A stretch of 64,000 nucleotides of DNA, from positions 31,534,894 through 31,598,893 of the forward strand of contig CM020618.1 of the NCBI GenBank assembly GCA_009829735.1. Direction: 5' to 3'. Below, in pieces: positions 20,858 through 32,164 of the stretch. The position numbers and the translations under genes were made by a program. The notes beneath the pieces are model-generated. The model made no database searches and was not told where the DNA came from. It saw only the letters and a program-made list of their open reading frames with translations. Source of the stretch: Pyropia yezoensis (lineage: Eukaryota > Rhodophyta > Bangiophyceae > Bangiales > Bangiaceae). Each line of letters starts with the position of its first letter. The stretch's first letter is position 1.

Positions 20858-22327
20858 CCTTCTTGCAAGGCTCGTTTTGAGACGACGGCGAGCAGTCAGC
20901 AAGTCTTTACGGCTGAGAATCCGGGGCCGCAGTGGTGGCGATCCTTTAGGCTGGTCCCACCACTTCTTGAATTGAGGTACGTACGATCGAAATCGGGCCC
21001 GGCCAGCCAGAAGAGAGAGTTCCGCTTCCCACAGAACGCTACAGTCTGTCACGGAGTGCCTCACGAACGTCTGCAGCAGGGTGGACCGCCTCACGTGCCT
21101 TCTACGAACATTGGCCAGTAGCTTGCCAAGTTTCGCATGGTGTCCTGTCGTCGGCACGTCCGCGTGGTGGTACAGGGCATGAAACACCTTGATCTGGCGG
21201 ACAAAGTACGCGACCCGGCCCGCGATGCGGATGCGCTAGCGTTGGCGGGCCTCGACGTGAAAGGGTACGGACGGAAGAACAGAGTTGAAAGTCGAACGCT
21301 TCCCGTTTGCAGCGCCCTCCGTGTCGGTGGTCAGCCCACCATTCTTCGGGACGAAGCTCAGCTCTGCGAGATCTGCCCACTCTTCTGCAGCGTCTTGTGT
21401 GGGTGCGTCCTCCCACATCATGGCACAAAATACAAGAAAGGCTCTGGCACCGTGCTCCCTCGAAACGGTGTGAACGGCATCGGGTGCTAAGTCATGGAGG
21501 TGCTTGTCCTTGCGTTGCTTGAGCTCATCCGCCGCCAGACCGGACCCTACGACGCGGCCAATGTAGATCCTGCCGTCGTCAGGGTGACCTTCTTTTCTCA
21601 GTACCCGTACGTAAAGGACGCCGACGAGACCGCCCTTGCGGCCAGTACCATTATGCTTGCGCTGAGAAGGAGAGGCGCTGGAGCCAAGGACATCAAGGCC
21701 CTCGGCGTGTGCCTGGAGTGCCTGTCGCCGTAGGGTCTGGGCCACGGCACGGTCCCCGTCTGTGACCACCCCGCTGATGCAAAAGAGGTCAGGCCACAAG
21801 GAAGAGCGCACGGTAGCGGCGTCATCGATGGGCGAAACGACTTTGACTTCAAGAAGGCGGAGGATATCGTTTGCATCCGCGTCACCTATCGGCATGGCGT
21901 CGGGATCGAGGGGGACTGCTGTGGACGCGTTGTCTCTCGATGTGCGCGCGACAGCCGGCAAAAGGTCCAGGAGAACTCTGGCGTCGGCGGTGACTTGGAT
22001 AGGGACCGGTGGACCCCTTGGACTGGGTACCTGGCGCCGGTGAGCCCCGTTGCCGGTAGGGTGAGGACGGGGACGTAGAGCGACGCGCAGGACGGCGCCG
22101 TGCCCCACCTCGGCGTGAAGACGAAGCGCTGTCGCACTCAACGGGCGTACGTCGTTGCTTGGGCTGCTGCTCCGCAAGGGGTGGTGAGGAGGATGGAGGG
22201 GTGGTCGGGTAGAATGAGGAAGAAGAAGCCGCCGGCGATGGGGAGGGGGATAGGGGGGGGGTCGGGTAGATAGAAGACGCAGATGAAAATGGTGTGGGAG
22301 TGGGTCCAGGTGTGAGGAACCACCCAC
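20840..22327 (-). pseudogene. GIY-YIG-like nuclease domain protein with an in-frame TAG
   Basis: The ORF 22327-21236 and the ORF 21187-20840 lie in the same frame, separated by one TAG at 21236-21238 with open coding on both sides (RIRIAGRVAYFVRQIKVFHA after the stop). The middle carries GLVGVLYVRV then GRIYIGRVVGSG, a conserved-type Arg and His (KQRKDKH), which resembles the GIY-YIG fold of nucleases. The spacing between the two motifs is a few residues longer than typical. The Pro-rich start is unreliable; an internal Met (MPIGDADAND) is an alternative. The 3' end overlaps the plus-strand ORF at 20840-20857. It could be a mobile-element gene or a degraded host gene. Confidence 0.4.
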
Positions 22328-23988
22328 ACTTGGGCAGCCCTCAACGTACTCGTGATGGTGTCAGCGACCCGTGCCAGCCAATAGGGCGACAGGGTGCGGG
22401 GAAGAGGATGGGGGTGGTGACGGTGGTGGGTCTGGGGAAGAGGACGGCGCGACGTCGGTGGTGATCGAGAGGGTTCAAAGGGTGAAGGTCGTCTTTGGTC
22501 TGTGTCTGTGGTTGCCCTTCCGGTCTCCCCCGGTGGCGCCGACACTCACGCACTATATACTCGCGTCGGGGCACCCGAGGTGCCCCAAAGCATGCGTTTC
22601 CCCGTCGCTCCACCGGTAGGCACAAAACGGCCCAAAAACAAAGCATGGCTCTCAGAACAAAGCATGGGCGGGCGTGCGCACTAAAGGAGTGCAGCCCCAG
22701 TTTGCCCCAAACGAAGGGGTCCGGCGTGCGGCGCCTAGGGCGCCGCCCCAGCCGGCTCCAGACGCCAGTCGGCCCGAAGGTCCGAGAGGCGTGAAAGCAC
22801 GATTCGATCGAGTCGGCCGAATCGGCCAGCCGGCTAGCCAGTCACATCGCTGCAATGCTGCAGCGAGGACATTTTAACGGACTCGCCAGCTGTGGCAGAT
22901 GTGGCTCGTCATGGGTGCTGACGGTGGCGCCTTTCGACAGGCCATGATGGGCTGTCGATGGCTGCTGTCGTGCGGCCGGCAGACACCGTGAGACAGCGGC
23001 TGACTCATCTTGCGTCTGGAAGGTACACCGCGTCATGCCCCATAATACAAGGAGTTGATCCATGTTGCCAGGAGTTGATTTGGCAGGATCTGTAAGGAGA
23101 GGTCCCAGATATTATCCCTTAAGTATTAGGCATGGGATTAGGGGGGAAATCTTTACACCAGGCCACGTGACTGGGATCAGGAGATGCTGCGTGCGGGCTG
23201 ACCGGCGTCGCACGGGAGGCGTTGTCAAGGATGGCGACCGTGACCGACAAGGGGACGCAGCTGCCACACGTGAAGACAATCCACGAGGAGGAGGTGTTCT
23301 CATGGACATGTCTGTCAGTTGCCGCCCTTGATCAGCGTCTGTAGTCGACGGCGGGGTGGGTGACGGTCGTTGACGGAGGGGGTGAGGTCCCGGCGGTCCC
23401 AGTATCAGTACGCCCAACGGCGAGGGTGTGTCCACATCGGGTTCATTGGCTGCCGAGAAGGGTGGTGGCGGCGGTACTACGTCCAGGTGAGACGGGCTGG
23501 GTAGGTGACAGTCAGAGGTGGATCCGGTCCGTGACAGGGGCTGCGTCCCGGGGGGTGTTCACCATGGCTGGGTACACTCGAGGGTACGGGCGGTGGTTGT
23601 CATACCAGGACCCTCCGGCGGTGGTCGAAGAGTCCCCAACAGAGGCGCGCCTGGCGCCGGGATAGCGTCCACGTGACAAGCGAGGATGAAGGGGAGAAGG
23701 GCAGTCGGGTCAGGCGGGACCACGTGAGCAACCGCACAAAGAGGGCTCACTAGCCGCACAGCGGCCTCTGTAATGCCACCTTGACTGACTTGGCACGTCC
23801 CCCCCGCCTGGACAGACAGCAGTCGCACAGAGGCCGGCGATGGCCTTGACTGTGGTCGACCGGAACGACGTGGCCAATCCCAGCGACGGGGCGGAAGGGT
23901 CGAGCGCGAGCGCCAGACACGCCATACTGCACAGTGAGAAAGGCCCATGGCTAGTGGTTGCTTGCTGCTGTGGGGCAGGCGCGGTCGC
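22328..23988. other. No supported gene
   Basis: A TATATA sequence lies at about 22552 upstream of the minus-strand GIY-YIG-like ORF. The rest has only short ORFs. The expected catalytic-Cys region of the Ulp1-like gene would fall in 23.4-23.98 kb, but I could not identify it there. Confidence 0.4.
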
Positions 23989-24549
23989 TCACTGGTGCCA
24001 TGCGACCGTACGATTTCCTAGCAGGGCAACGTCGTTCAGCCGGGTGATGACGTCGTTGGTGGGGTGCGTGTGGGTTCCAACGACAGAGTTGGCAACCGAC
24101 ACTGCGCCACGTGCCGTATCGGCAATGACGACCGACCAGTGGCCATCCGCGGCAATGGGAAGGACCAGCTTGTCAAAGGCAAAGAAATCCATGTTCCGCG
24201 TCACATGCTCGACATTCTCCCAGGCATAGGGCAGGCGCGTGTTTCCAACGTGGGGCCGTAGGGCGCCGTAGATGTAGCAATAAAAAATGTGGATGGGCCG
24301 AGCCCGTCGCACGCTACACGCTCACCAGCTCACCACCATCAGCAGCACCTTGACCGCGTCCACTGCCGCACCCAACAGCCAATCGGTTGGCTGGGGCAAA
24401 TTTTCCAACTCCGCTCGTCGCACTGTGACGCCCAGCACACGAAAGGATGGTGGCGGGCCACGGGCGATAGCACCAATTGGGGGGTAGGGACACTGTCGTT
24501 GGTGAACGACAGGAGGGTGGAGTAGCCGGTACCGCGGGCGGCAGCACAT
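23989..24549 (-). pseudogene. Ulp1/SENP-like cysteine peptidase (C48) fragment
   Basis: Two same-frame pieces are split by a TGA at 24322-24324. The first has the N-terminal pattern of the fold (VRRAELENL then PTDWLLGAAVDAV), the second has HIFYCYIYGAL, then DFFAFDKLVLPIAADG and the active-site HWSVVIAD. The family cleaves SUMO or SUMO-like tails, and related domains are common in DNA transposons. The residue 17 positions after the His, where the catalytic Asp belongs, is Asn (VANSV), and no convincing catalytic Cys segment follows. So this looks like an inactive or decayed copy. The stop could instead lie in a small intron. Confidence 0.5.
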
Positions 24550-25485
24550 GCGGTAGTCGACAGGCCGCCGACGTCATGGGGGACACCACCACGCGGCGTC
24601 AGTGCCACGGCGGGAGTTCGGGGTTGTCGGGACTCTCCCACCAACACGCCGGTTGCGGGCGACGGGTGTCGCGCTGGGTGCCAAAAAGCACCAGCGGTGG
24701 AGCCTGCGCCACGAGCCGCATCAGAACAGCCGCCGGGGGAAACTAAAGTGGTAGTCAGTGTCTTGGGTGAGAGTGTCGGGGCGGGCCGGGGGGGGTATGG
24801 GGCAATCAGAGCGGCCTTGCCGATGGGCGTCTTTTGATCGAATGATTGGCAACCTGGGACATGACCTCTGGCAATGGTTGCGGCGGCAGCAGCACGTCCG
24901 GCGGCCTCTCGTGCACGCCGCGTAAGCCGGTCCCTCTCCCTGACCCGCTGCTCTTCTTCTTCGGTGACAGCGCCCATCACCAATAGACGTGACAGGAAGC
25001 GCATGTGGGAGTGGTTCTGCCCGTCCCCACAACGTCTCCACACCTGGCCACATGTGCGTGCAGGGTAATGGGGTGGAAGAATGTAGTAAAAGTGGTATCT
25101 CCAGTGGGATGGTGTGTGCACCTCTGTTTCGCCCTCACATGCGGGCAACAAGGCTGGCGCCCTGTATGGTTTTTCGGGAGGGTGTGAAGTGCGCTCGGTC
25201 TGTCGTTCGCGTCCAACATGCAGACGCGCGCACCACCTCTCGCGTCTGTCGTCTGCCATCGACCAGCGCACGACGACGTCTGTCGTTCGGGGGCTCCCGT
25301 TTTGCTCGGCAACACAAGGTGAGACGGTGCATTGGGGGGGGGGGGGGGGTAACGCGGTCGGCAAGAACGTGACGCCCGAGGCCTCTTGCAGAAGCCAATC
25401 AAACAACGAACAGACTTTCTGTTCGGCAACGCATCTCCCTGGTATTGACTGCCGTGAATTCCCATGCGTGTGTATGTGTCTGTGT
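24550..25485. other. No clearly supported gene; poly-G tract
   Basis: A minus-strand frame around 25010-24720 reads a charged helical stretch (RFLSRLLVMGAVTEEEEQRVRERD) that may be an N-terminal exon of the Ulp1-like gene, without proof. A run of about 18 G lies at about 25335-25352. Confidence 0.35.
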
Positions 25486-26098
25486 CTAGGGGTGAAATTG
25501 GACTGGTCGAATTGTGTGGTTCCAGCGATTCGGTGATAGCTCTCGACTCAGCTTGTGTGGGGATATTTGCTGTACATAGACTGGGCGGGTTTTCCCGTCA
25601 TCCAACGTCAGATTCGAGAGCGTCGGGGTAAGGCAGACCGTGGGCGCTGCCCCCAATGCCCCACGTCCGCTGCGCGGTTGGTCGCCACCGTCCACAGCGC
25701 GCCTGCCACCGGTGGCACCGACAAGGCACCATAGGGTGAGATGGCGATGGAGAGGCCGCTGTACGGCTTGACCAGCTTGACGCCCCGACCGCCGCCCGCC
25801 AGTGAGCCTCTCCCCCCGACACGATGGCGGTGTGAAGGGTGCCGTCGCCGCCTCTGGCTAACTTGGAAAAGAACAGGTGGCCCCTGACAGCGCCGCCAAA
25901 GACGTTTGTCCGCATTTCCGCAATCCCGTTGGTAGACGAGTCAAAAAGGGCGACTGGAGGGGTGTAGTCCGGAGCCTGCGCGCCCGGCTTGCGGTATGTG
26001 CACTCTCGCGCCGCGGCGCCGCCGGCACGCACGCAATTCCGGTTTGGGTGCCCGTAGTACCCACCCCCCGTTGACGGCCTCCGGGACGTGGATGTCAA
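25486..26098 (-). pseudogene. Glucose/sorbosone-dehydrogenase-like beta-propeller fragment
   Basis: The first frame (26098 to about 25800) reads GGGYYGHPNRN, then DYTPPVALFDSSTNGIAE and NVFGGAVRGHLFFSKL, the pattern of C-terminal blades of these propellers. After a six-G run (about 25820) the homologous reading moves to another frame (GVKLVKPYSGLSIAISPYG), and a second shift near 25665 leads into a frame reading TVCLTPTLSNLTL. The family oxidises sugars or forms extracellular propellers. Everything N-terminal to the fragment is missing: its start abuts and overlaps the XendoU 5' coding region on the other strand. Identification is by motif memory only. Confidence 0.45.
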
Positions 26099-27983
26099 CC
26101 GGCTGGTACCGGGTCGGGACTATCAAATCAATGTTCAGCGAAAGGCGCGCGGGATGTCGCCGTCGTCTGACTCGGCGCGGCAGCCGTTCTTCACGTATGT
26201 CGACACGGCTGCCTACTCGGCCCGCCCTACCTTTGTCGCCTTTTACAAGCTCCTTGACAACTACTCGGCCCACACTGGCGTCACCGAAGAGCTGACGCCG
26301 GGGGAGCAGGAGGAGATTGACGGCTTCCTGGACGCTATCATGTGCACACCCATCATGCAATATGCCACGATGCACGCGATGGCACGACGGTTCGCCCGTT
26401 CTGCTACGGACCTGCGCGCTCAGCTTTCAGAGCTTTGGTTTGCCTTTTATCGCCGGGAAGCCGCCAGAGACTCAAGCGCTGTTGAACACGTCTTTCTGGC
26501 CTCGACTACCTTGGCTACCTTCTGCCCCGCCCGCCACCTCGCGGCCACCGGCCAGATGTGCCGCAGAGCAGCTCCCAGATGGTCACTGTGCGGTTTTCGT
26601 GGCATGACGCGGTCAAGGCGGCCAGCACCATATTCGTTGGCACCAGCCCTGAGATTGAGATGGCCCTCTATTCCCTCATTTACCTGTGCGGCGGTGGCCG
26701 CGAGCGTCACATTATCAGCAGGGCCCTCACAAGGCAGAGGTCAAGGTGTACCCGTTGGGTCGCATGCTCGGCACCTTCTACGCCGAGGAGATGCCCGGTG
26801 GCGAGGAGGACGCGGCGGTGTGCATCCAGAGCGCTTTTCGAGCCAGGCGCACGCAGGCCCCCTTCCGCCAGCACCTGCAAGCCAAGAAGGCGGGTGTTGA
26901 AGTACTCCCGCGCCACGGGGTTGAGCCTGCCTGCGCGCGGTCCCCCACCTTGGCAACGGTGGTGAGAGTAAATTCCTTGTGTTGGTCCCCACGCTCCCCC
27001 GTGCCCCGCCCCGCCGGCATCATATACCGTCTGGGCAGCCGCGGTTCTCCTCCCCAGTCCCCCACTCACGCACACCCACCCGGGGCCCCCCACTGGCCCC
27101 TCCAGACGAAACACACCCACGTCACACCCTGCGCCCGTACTGCGGCGCGCCCCCCCTCGCACCCGCCGTCGGCCGCGGGCGCCCCCGCGCCCATGCCTCG
27201 GTCGGGTGGCGCCGACGCACGGCTCCCCCACCTCCACTCTAATAACCGCGGCTGCCCCTCACGCGTACCGTCGTATAGCTCCTCTCCCTGGGGCGCCCCA
27301 ACGGCTCCCGAGCTGACCCCCGTGGCGGGCCTTGCCAGCCCCGCGCGCCCAACTGCCGCGCCCTGACGTGGCGCCGCCGCCAGGCCGGCGTTGGGCACCC
27401 TGCCCGGCGCCCGCCTGTCGCATCCCCCGCCCGTCACCGACGAAAAAGGGAGTGGGGCGGCCGTGCGTCAGCGGCGGCTAGGACTGCTCCTCGCACGGCG
27501 ACGAGGGGGTGGCGGTGGGCGCCACGCACGTCGCCGACCCTGCTCCAACCTGTCACCGGCCCACGGCCATGTGCCGTGCACCGACAGTGGCTCGGCCCCC
27601 CCCCCCATCCTGTGCCACGGCCACTCCCCGTCCTCCACCCGTCCCGCGCTCCCCCGCTCCACAGCTGCCCGCCCCAGGCCACCGCAGTCGAATTCTGCGG
27701 CAGGCCGGCGCGGGCCGGTTGTCCACCTCCCCGATGGGGAAATTAATCGCCCCCGCCAAGGCGGCGAGCGCCTGGCCACGTAGAGTGGCCCCCGGCAGGG
27801 TGGTCACTCTCTTCAACAGCGGGGCGGGATGAGGCGACGGCCGCGGCTGGGGGGGAGGAGCATGCGTCCGAGGCGGTGGTGGAGGAGGCCGAAGAGGGGC
27901 AGCCCCCAGAAGAGACCGAGGGCTCCGCGGCGCTCAATGCCATTGGGAAGGAGCTCTTCCGGCAGGCGCTCAAGTTCATTTGA
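26058..27983 (+). pseudogene. XendoU-family endoribonuclease with C-terminal IQ motif, frames disrupted
   Basis: Frame 1 (26058-about 26496) has the XendoU N-terminal pattern: DVNRLVPGRDYQINVQ, FTYVDTAAY, FVAFYKLLDNY, EIDGFLDAIM, LSELWFAFYRRE, then the first catalytic His block AVEHVF. The reading then jumps to a second frame at LDYLGYL, continues VTVRFSW and FVGTSPEIEMALYSL, and jumps again near 26723 to KAEVKVYPLGRMLGTFY. About 28 residues between EHVF and LDYLGY, which should hold the second catalytic His (GFHNW type), are absent. A third part is an IQ motif (VCIQSAFRARR, about 26818-26850), then after the intron an acidic tail ending LFRQALKFI at 27983. Family role: Mn-dependent cleavage at U-rich RNA. 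The 5' start is not resolved. Confidence 0.6.
26894..27819 (+). other. Probable intron of the XendoU gene
   Basis: A donor GCGG|GTGTTG and an acceptor TTCAACAG|CGGGG keep the frame into DEATAAAGGEE. The copy of this 3' end at 1985-2160 lacks the 926 bp, which supports removal. The region contains Pro-rich open frames without domains. Confidence 0.55.
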
Positions 27984-29408
27984 GGTTGCTGGGACTGGCG
28001 ATGTGGGGGGGGGAGGGGGGGATTGTGGGCGGGGGTACGGGTAGAGGGCCAGCCTGTGCCGTGGCACCACAGGCACAGCAACTCTCTCGACTGAGTCGGT
28101 GATGGTTTTTCGTTGCCTACTGGGGGTGGTTGCATTGATGGGCAGTGCAGGTACAGAAAGACCAGCACACACATGGGTTCCCTCGGCGTGATTATGTGGA
28201 TATGTCTTTCTGTCTGTTGTGGGTATTGCTGGGGGGGAGGCGGGATGCCGGCTATGCGGCGGCCGGCCAGCCGCTGTGCCCGCCGATGCACGTTGGCGAG
28301 CGCCCTGTATGGGAGGGCGTGGCGCTGAGGCCAGCCCCTACGACCGGAGGGGTGCACCAGCGCTGCCTTTCCCCTCCCCGGGGGTGGCGCCCGCCGCCGT
28401 CGACTGGCGGGTGGGGTACCGGCGCTAATCCCCCGCGCCCACCCCCAGCACCACCCCCACTGTCAAGGCGGCCAGCGACGCGTCGGCGACGCGCGACAGC
28501 CCGTCGTTGGCCAACCCCCCCCCCCCCCCCCCCCCCCCGCCGCCACCACACACGTGGCGGCAATGGCGGCGAGCGCCGGCGCGGCGCGGCGGAGCGCCGC
28601 CACGGCCGGGGGCGTCTGCCGCGAGAGCCACCACCGCCGGGAGGGGGGCGGGCGCCCACGAAGCGGCGGGTGGGGGCGGCCGCGTTCCGTGGGTGGTCAG
28701 GTCGGCCCGGCGGGTGGCCACCGCGCCTGCCACCCGGGACCGCAGGGGGGAGAGCCCCGCCGCCGCACAGGCGGTGAGCAGGGGCCTGCCAGTCGCCCCG
28801 AGGGTGGCGGTCTGCAGCGCGCCGCGGCGGGAGGACGGGGGGGGGGGTGTGCCGCGCCGCCGCCGCCGGCCGTCGTGCCTCGGCTGCCGCTGCCGCTGCC
28901 GCTGCCGCTGCCGCTGCCGCTGCCGCTGCCGCTGCCGCTGCCGCCGTCGCTGCCGCTGCCGCTGCCGCTGCCGCTGCCGCTGCCGTTGCCGCTTCCGCTG
29001 CCGCTGCCGCTGCTGCTGCCGCTGCCGCCGCTGTGGATGCCGCAACCGCCGCGGGGGGGCTCTGCGGCAGCCGCTGCGGGCGGCTGAAGCAGCTCGTCCG
29101 CCTCGTAATAACTCAACGACCGCAGCGGCGGCGGCGACGACGGCGGTGATGGCGGCGGCCATGGCGCGCGCCTCCCCGGCCATGTCCCGGTCGGCCAGCC
29201 ACAGTCGCCGCGCGGGGGGTGGCAGTCCCACCCTCCCCCCCCTCCCCTCCCCACCACCACCGCGGCTGCCGCTGCGGCTGCCGCCGCCGCTAGCGCTCAG
29301 ACGGACTCCCCTCGCCTTTGGGCGCGGCAGGTGCTCCCAAAAGAGATCCCCTCCTCCTCCTCCCCTTTCGACGACGACGACGCCCCACCCCCGCCGTGCC
29401 CCTCGGAG
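27984..29408. other. Low-complexity region, no supported gene
   Basis: Long Pro/Arg/Gly-rich frames are open on both strands because of the composition and the hexanucleotide repeat; I cannot choose a coding strand. A run of more than 20 C lies at about 28517-28539. Confidence 0.4.
28883..29028. repeat. CTGCCG hexanucleotide microsatellite
   Basis: About 24 copies of CTGCCG with a few variants (CCGTCG, CCGTTG, CCGCTT). Read on the plus strand one frame gives Leu-Pro, another Ala-Ala/Cys-Arg; on the minus strand Ser-Gly or Arg-Gln. Confidence 0.85.
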
Positions 29409-29629
29409 TCAGAGTCTTGACGCCGAGTCATCCTCGGACGCCGCGACGGCCAGGGCGGCCAGCACCCCCTCCACCGCGTTCACGCGCGCGCAGTGGCGGC
29501 TTGCCCGCCGCGGCGGCGGCGACGTCCAAGTCGGGGCGGCGGAGGAGCTCCCGCAGGTGTACCCGCAGATCGGTTGTGGAGAGGCGCGCGATGAGTGCCG
29601 CCTCTTTCCAATCTACCCGAGGGGGAGAC
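29409..29629 (-). pseudogene. 3' end of an unrecognised gene cut by the gypsy insertion
   Basis: From the LTR edge the minus strand reads VDWKEAALIARLSTTDL and LRELLRRPDLDV, a strongly helical, protein-like stretch, then after a one-base frame change in a GC repeat VNAVEGVLAALAVAASEDD to a stop at 29409-29411. It begins exactly where the LTR starts, so its upstream part would lie on the other side of the element. I do not recognise it. Confidence 0.35.
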
Positions 29630-30098
29630 TGTGGCAGTATTCACCCCCAGGTAGGGGGGCAACACGTGCCATGCAAGGGGCGGCAGGCCACTAGCCTGAC
29701 CCGTTCCTCCCCCTGCATTTGGGTCCATATTCCCTAAGTTTGGGATAGTTAGCGTAGTAGTAAATCCAACTTGGATTTGAGGGTTTTCTGCATTTATCGT
29801 CTTGAATTTTCGTGTGGCCCGGTGGGCAGGTGCTGGGGTGGGAGATTCTGAGTGGCGAGATTCTGAGGGGACCCTGGGGGGATAAGGGGAGGGACAGCGG
29901 GGCTTGGCCCTGCTTCCCCGTCCCGGCCAAGAAACTGTTGGACCACACACCATCTTCTTGTTTGTCAGTGGGGGGATTGCCCCACAACAGGGATAGAGTG
30001 TGTGCGACTTGCACTTCTTCCGGTTCCGCCGACACGGGAGGCAGCCCTTGTACACCGCCCCAGCTTGGGTGTCGCGTGTGCGAGAGGTTTTTGCCACA
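29630..30098 (+). repeat. 5' LTR of the gypsy element
   Basis: It starts TGTGGCAG, matching the 3' LTR start at 38475. I place the end at TTGCCACA (30091-30098) because it is the inverted form of the start and a TGG-type primer site follows two bases later. The right end is inferred because the 3' LTR is incomplete. Confidence 0.7.
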
Positions 30099-30100
30099 CT

Positions 30101-30118
30101 TGGTGGAGCAGCAGGGGA
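30101..30118 (+). promoter_or_regulatory. Probable primer-binding site of the gypsy element
   Basis: TGGTGGAGCAGCAGGGGA begins two bases after the proposed LTR end and starts with TGG, as expected for pairing with a tRNA CCA end. I could not name the tRNA. Confidence 0.4.
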
Positions 30119-30217
30119 CAGAGGTAAACTTTACCTCCGGGTGCACCCGGGTATAGGGGGCCCTCTGTCTCAGAGGAACGGTGGACTTGGACCGTGTCAT
30201 ACGGATCGTTAGCCAAC

Positions 30218-32164
30218 ATGGCTAGTTCGGACTCCCCGTCGTCTGGGGAGTACATGGGTGACGCACGTACTTCAGTGCCTTCGAATACTGGTGAGACACA
30301 GGTAGGTTTACCTGGGGTCGCAGAGGGACTAGAGGTCCCTCAAGCCAGCAGGACTGGAAGTGCGGGCGGGCAACAGGCCACCCCGAATCAGTCGGGAGTT
30401 CACTCGGGTGACACTTCTGATGTGGGTGGGCCGAAGTCTGGCCACCGTGTGGTACACTCAACGGGAACGTCCCAAGGTGAGAGGACTGTCCCCGCGGGTT
30501 CCACTCGAGTTGGAGCCAACTTTGGCTTGGAGCCGTCGCCAACTAGGCTTTCGGAGGACGGCGGACCTCCGTTGGTCGGCGATGGGCTCGCGCCCATGCC
30601 CCCGGTTGAGACCTCTGAGGATCGTGGTTACCCCTCAGGTGGACTCCCGGAGGCGAATTGAGACTCAACTGGAGTCGACAGTCCACTCCTCGCGGAAACT
30701 GTCCGTCGGGAGGCGACCAATGTGTTACGGCAGACTTTGCCGGACCTGGTGGTCACGATGACGAATACTATTCTGAATCAGATTGTGGCGAGTTTGCCAG
30801 ATGGCCTTAATGTCCAGACCGGATTGGGGCTTTCGAGCCCGCAGGCGCAGGGGGAATCCCTCCTCACGCCTGTCTCGGGCCGCCCCGAACAGGGGGCGAC
30901 CCCTGTGACTCCCAACGAGGGAGCCACACCATTCTCGGTGGGGCGTACGCCCTTCACGGGGGAGTTTCCCTCGGAAACGCCGGCGGCTACACCAAGCACG
31001 CCGCGCCAGGCGACAGGCACTGTGGGTCAACTTACCCCAGTGCCACAGCAGCTTTTCCCTCAACGTGAGGTGTCGCCCAAGATCCAGGTAGCCAACCCGG
31101 TCTACCAGCGGATCTTTGATTGTGAGACCTACGCCCTCCACAACAAGTCGGTGGCGTATGGTCCTGTCCAGGCCCGAGCCATGGGCCGTGCCAAAAAGAA
31201 TGCACTTCACTCTTTTGGGCACAAAGCGGAGTGGGATGGAACTCCCCCCCTCCGTGTCTTTGAGTTTCTACGTCGTTTCACAAAAGCCTGTGACGACAAT
31301 GCCATAAGTGAAGGCATGGCTTTCTATATGCTACAGGAGTTTACGAAGGGCGACCTGCGGACAGAACTTATGTCCGTCATGCCCAGTTCCTCGAGTGGGG
31401 GCGCTGGTGAGGTGATGTCCTATTTGGAGCTCGTCAACTGGTTGTTGAGAGCCATGGTGGATGAAGCAGCGTTGGCTTCTCAAGTTGAGGAGTTTACCCA
31501 AGCTCACCAGGAAGAGGCTGAGGACGAGTTGTCCCTTGCGGAGCGAGTTCGTAAGCTCAACAATCTTTGTGGGTTTCCTCGTCCACAAGCTGTGGTGAAG
31601 AGTCGGTTCGTGGAGGGACTCCATTGGTCAGTGTGGATGAAGACCCGGGAGCATCACACTGCCCGGGCGACCCTGGCCGAGTTGGCCAGGTTCGCCTACC
31701 GCAGAGGTGAGGCCTACTGCAAGTTGCGGGAGGAACAACGCCAGGAGCGTCAGGCCGAGTTGGCCAAGGAACGCGAGGAGGCGCGCCAGGCCAGAGAGCT
31801 GAGAGAGGCACGCCGAATCCGCAAGGAAAGGGTAGTAGCTGCCGTGGGAACTTCCCAGGGTACCTCTTTGTCTTCCCCATTCGGGAAAACCCCTCCGGGA
31901 ACTGACAATCGGTGTTGGAACTGCAACTCCGATGGACACTGGGCATATGATTGCCCCAAGTTGAGCAAACGCATTCAACAACTTGTTACGAATGCGAGTA
32001 AAAAGTCGGCTACGAACGAAGTACGTTCACGCCGCGAGGGTGGACCTCGACCGGTAGTGGCGGTCGCCACACCCTCGGCGGAGGAGGCGGACACGTCGTC
32101 CTCGGACTCGTCGTCTTCCCCTTCGCCCTCAGATTCGGACGCCAAGTCGGCGGGAAACGAATGA
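30218..32164 (+). CDS. Gypsy gag with CCHC zinc knuckle, one in-frame TGA
   Basis: The first ATG (AACATGG) is at 30218. The frame is open to TGA at 30659-30661 and continues in the same frame to 32164. The N-terminal part is Ser/Gly/Pro-rich. The main capsid-like region (about 31090-31700) is helical with FEFLRRF, and a charged coiled stretch rich in Glu and Arg follows (31690-31840). The zinc knuckle is CWNCNSDGHWAYDC (31915-31956). The end is a Ser/Asp-rich tail. The TGA could come from CGA by deamination, or the first part could be a separate ORF. The stop overlaps the next start as ATGA. Confidence 0.85.

Noticed and set aside
27400..27830. Pro-rich ORFs within the XendoU intron
   Set aside because: Low complexity; open on both strands, and the 2-kb copy lacks the region.
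28883..29028. Possible CRISPR-like array in the regular repeat
   Set aside because: The unit is a 6-bp microsatellite without spacers, in eukaryotic DNA.
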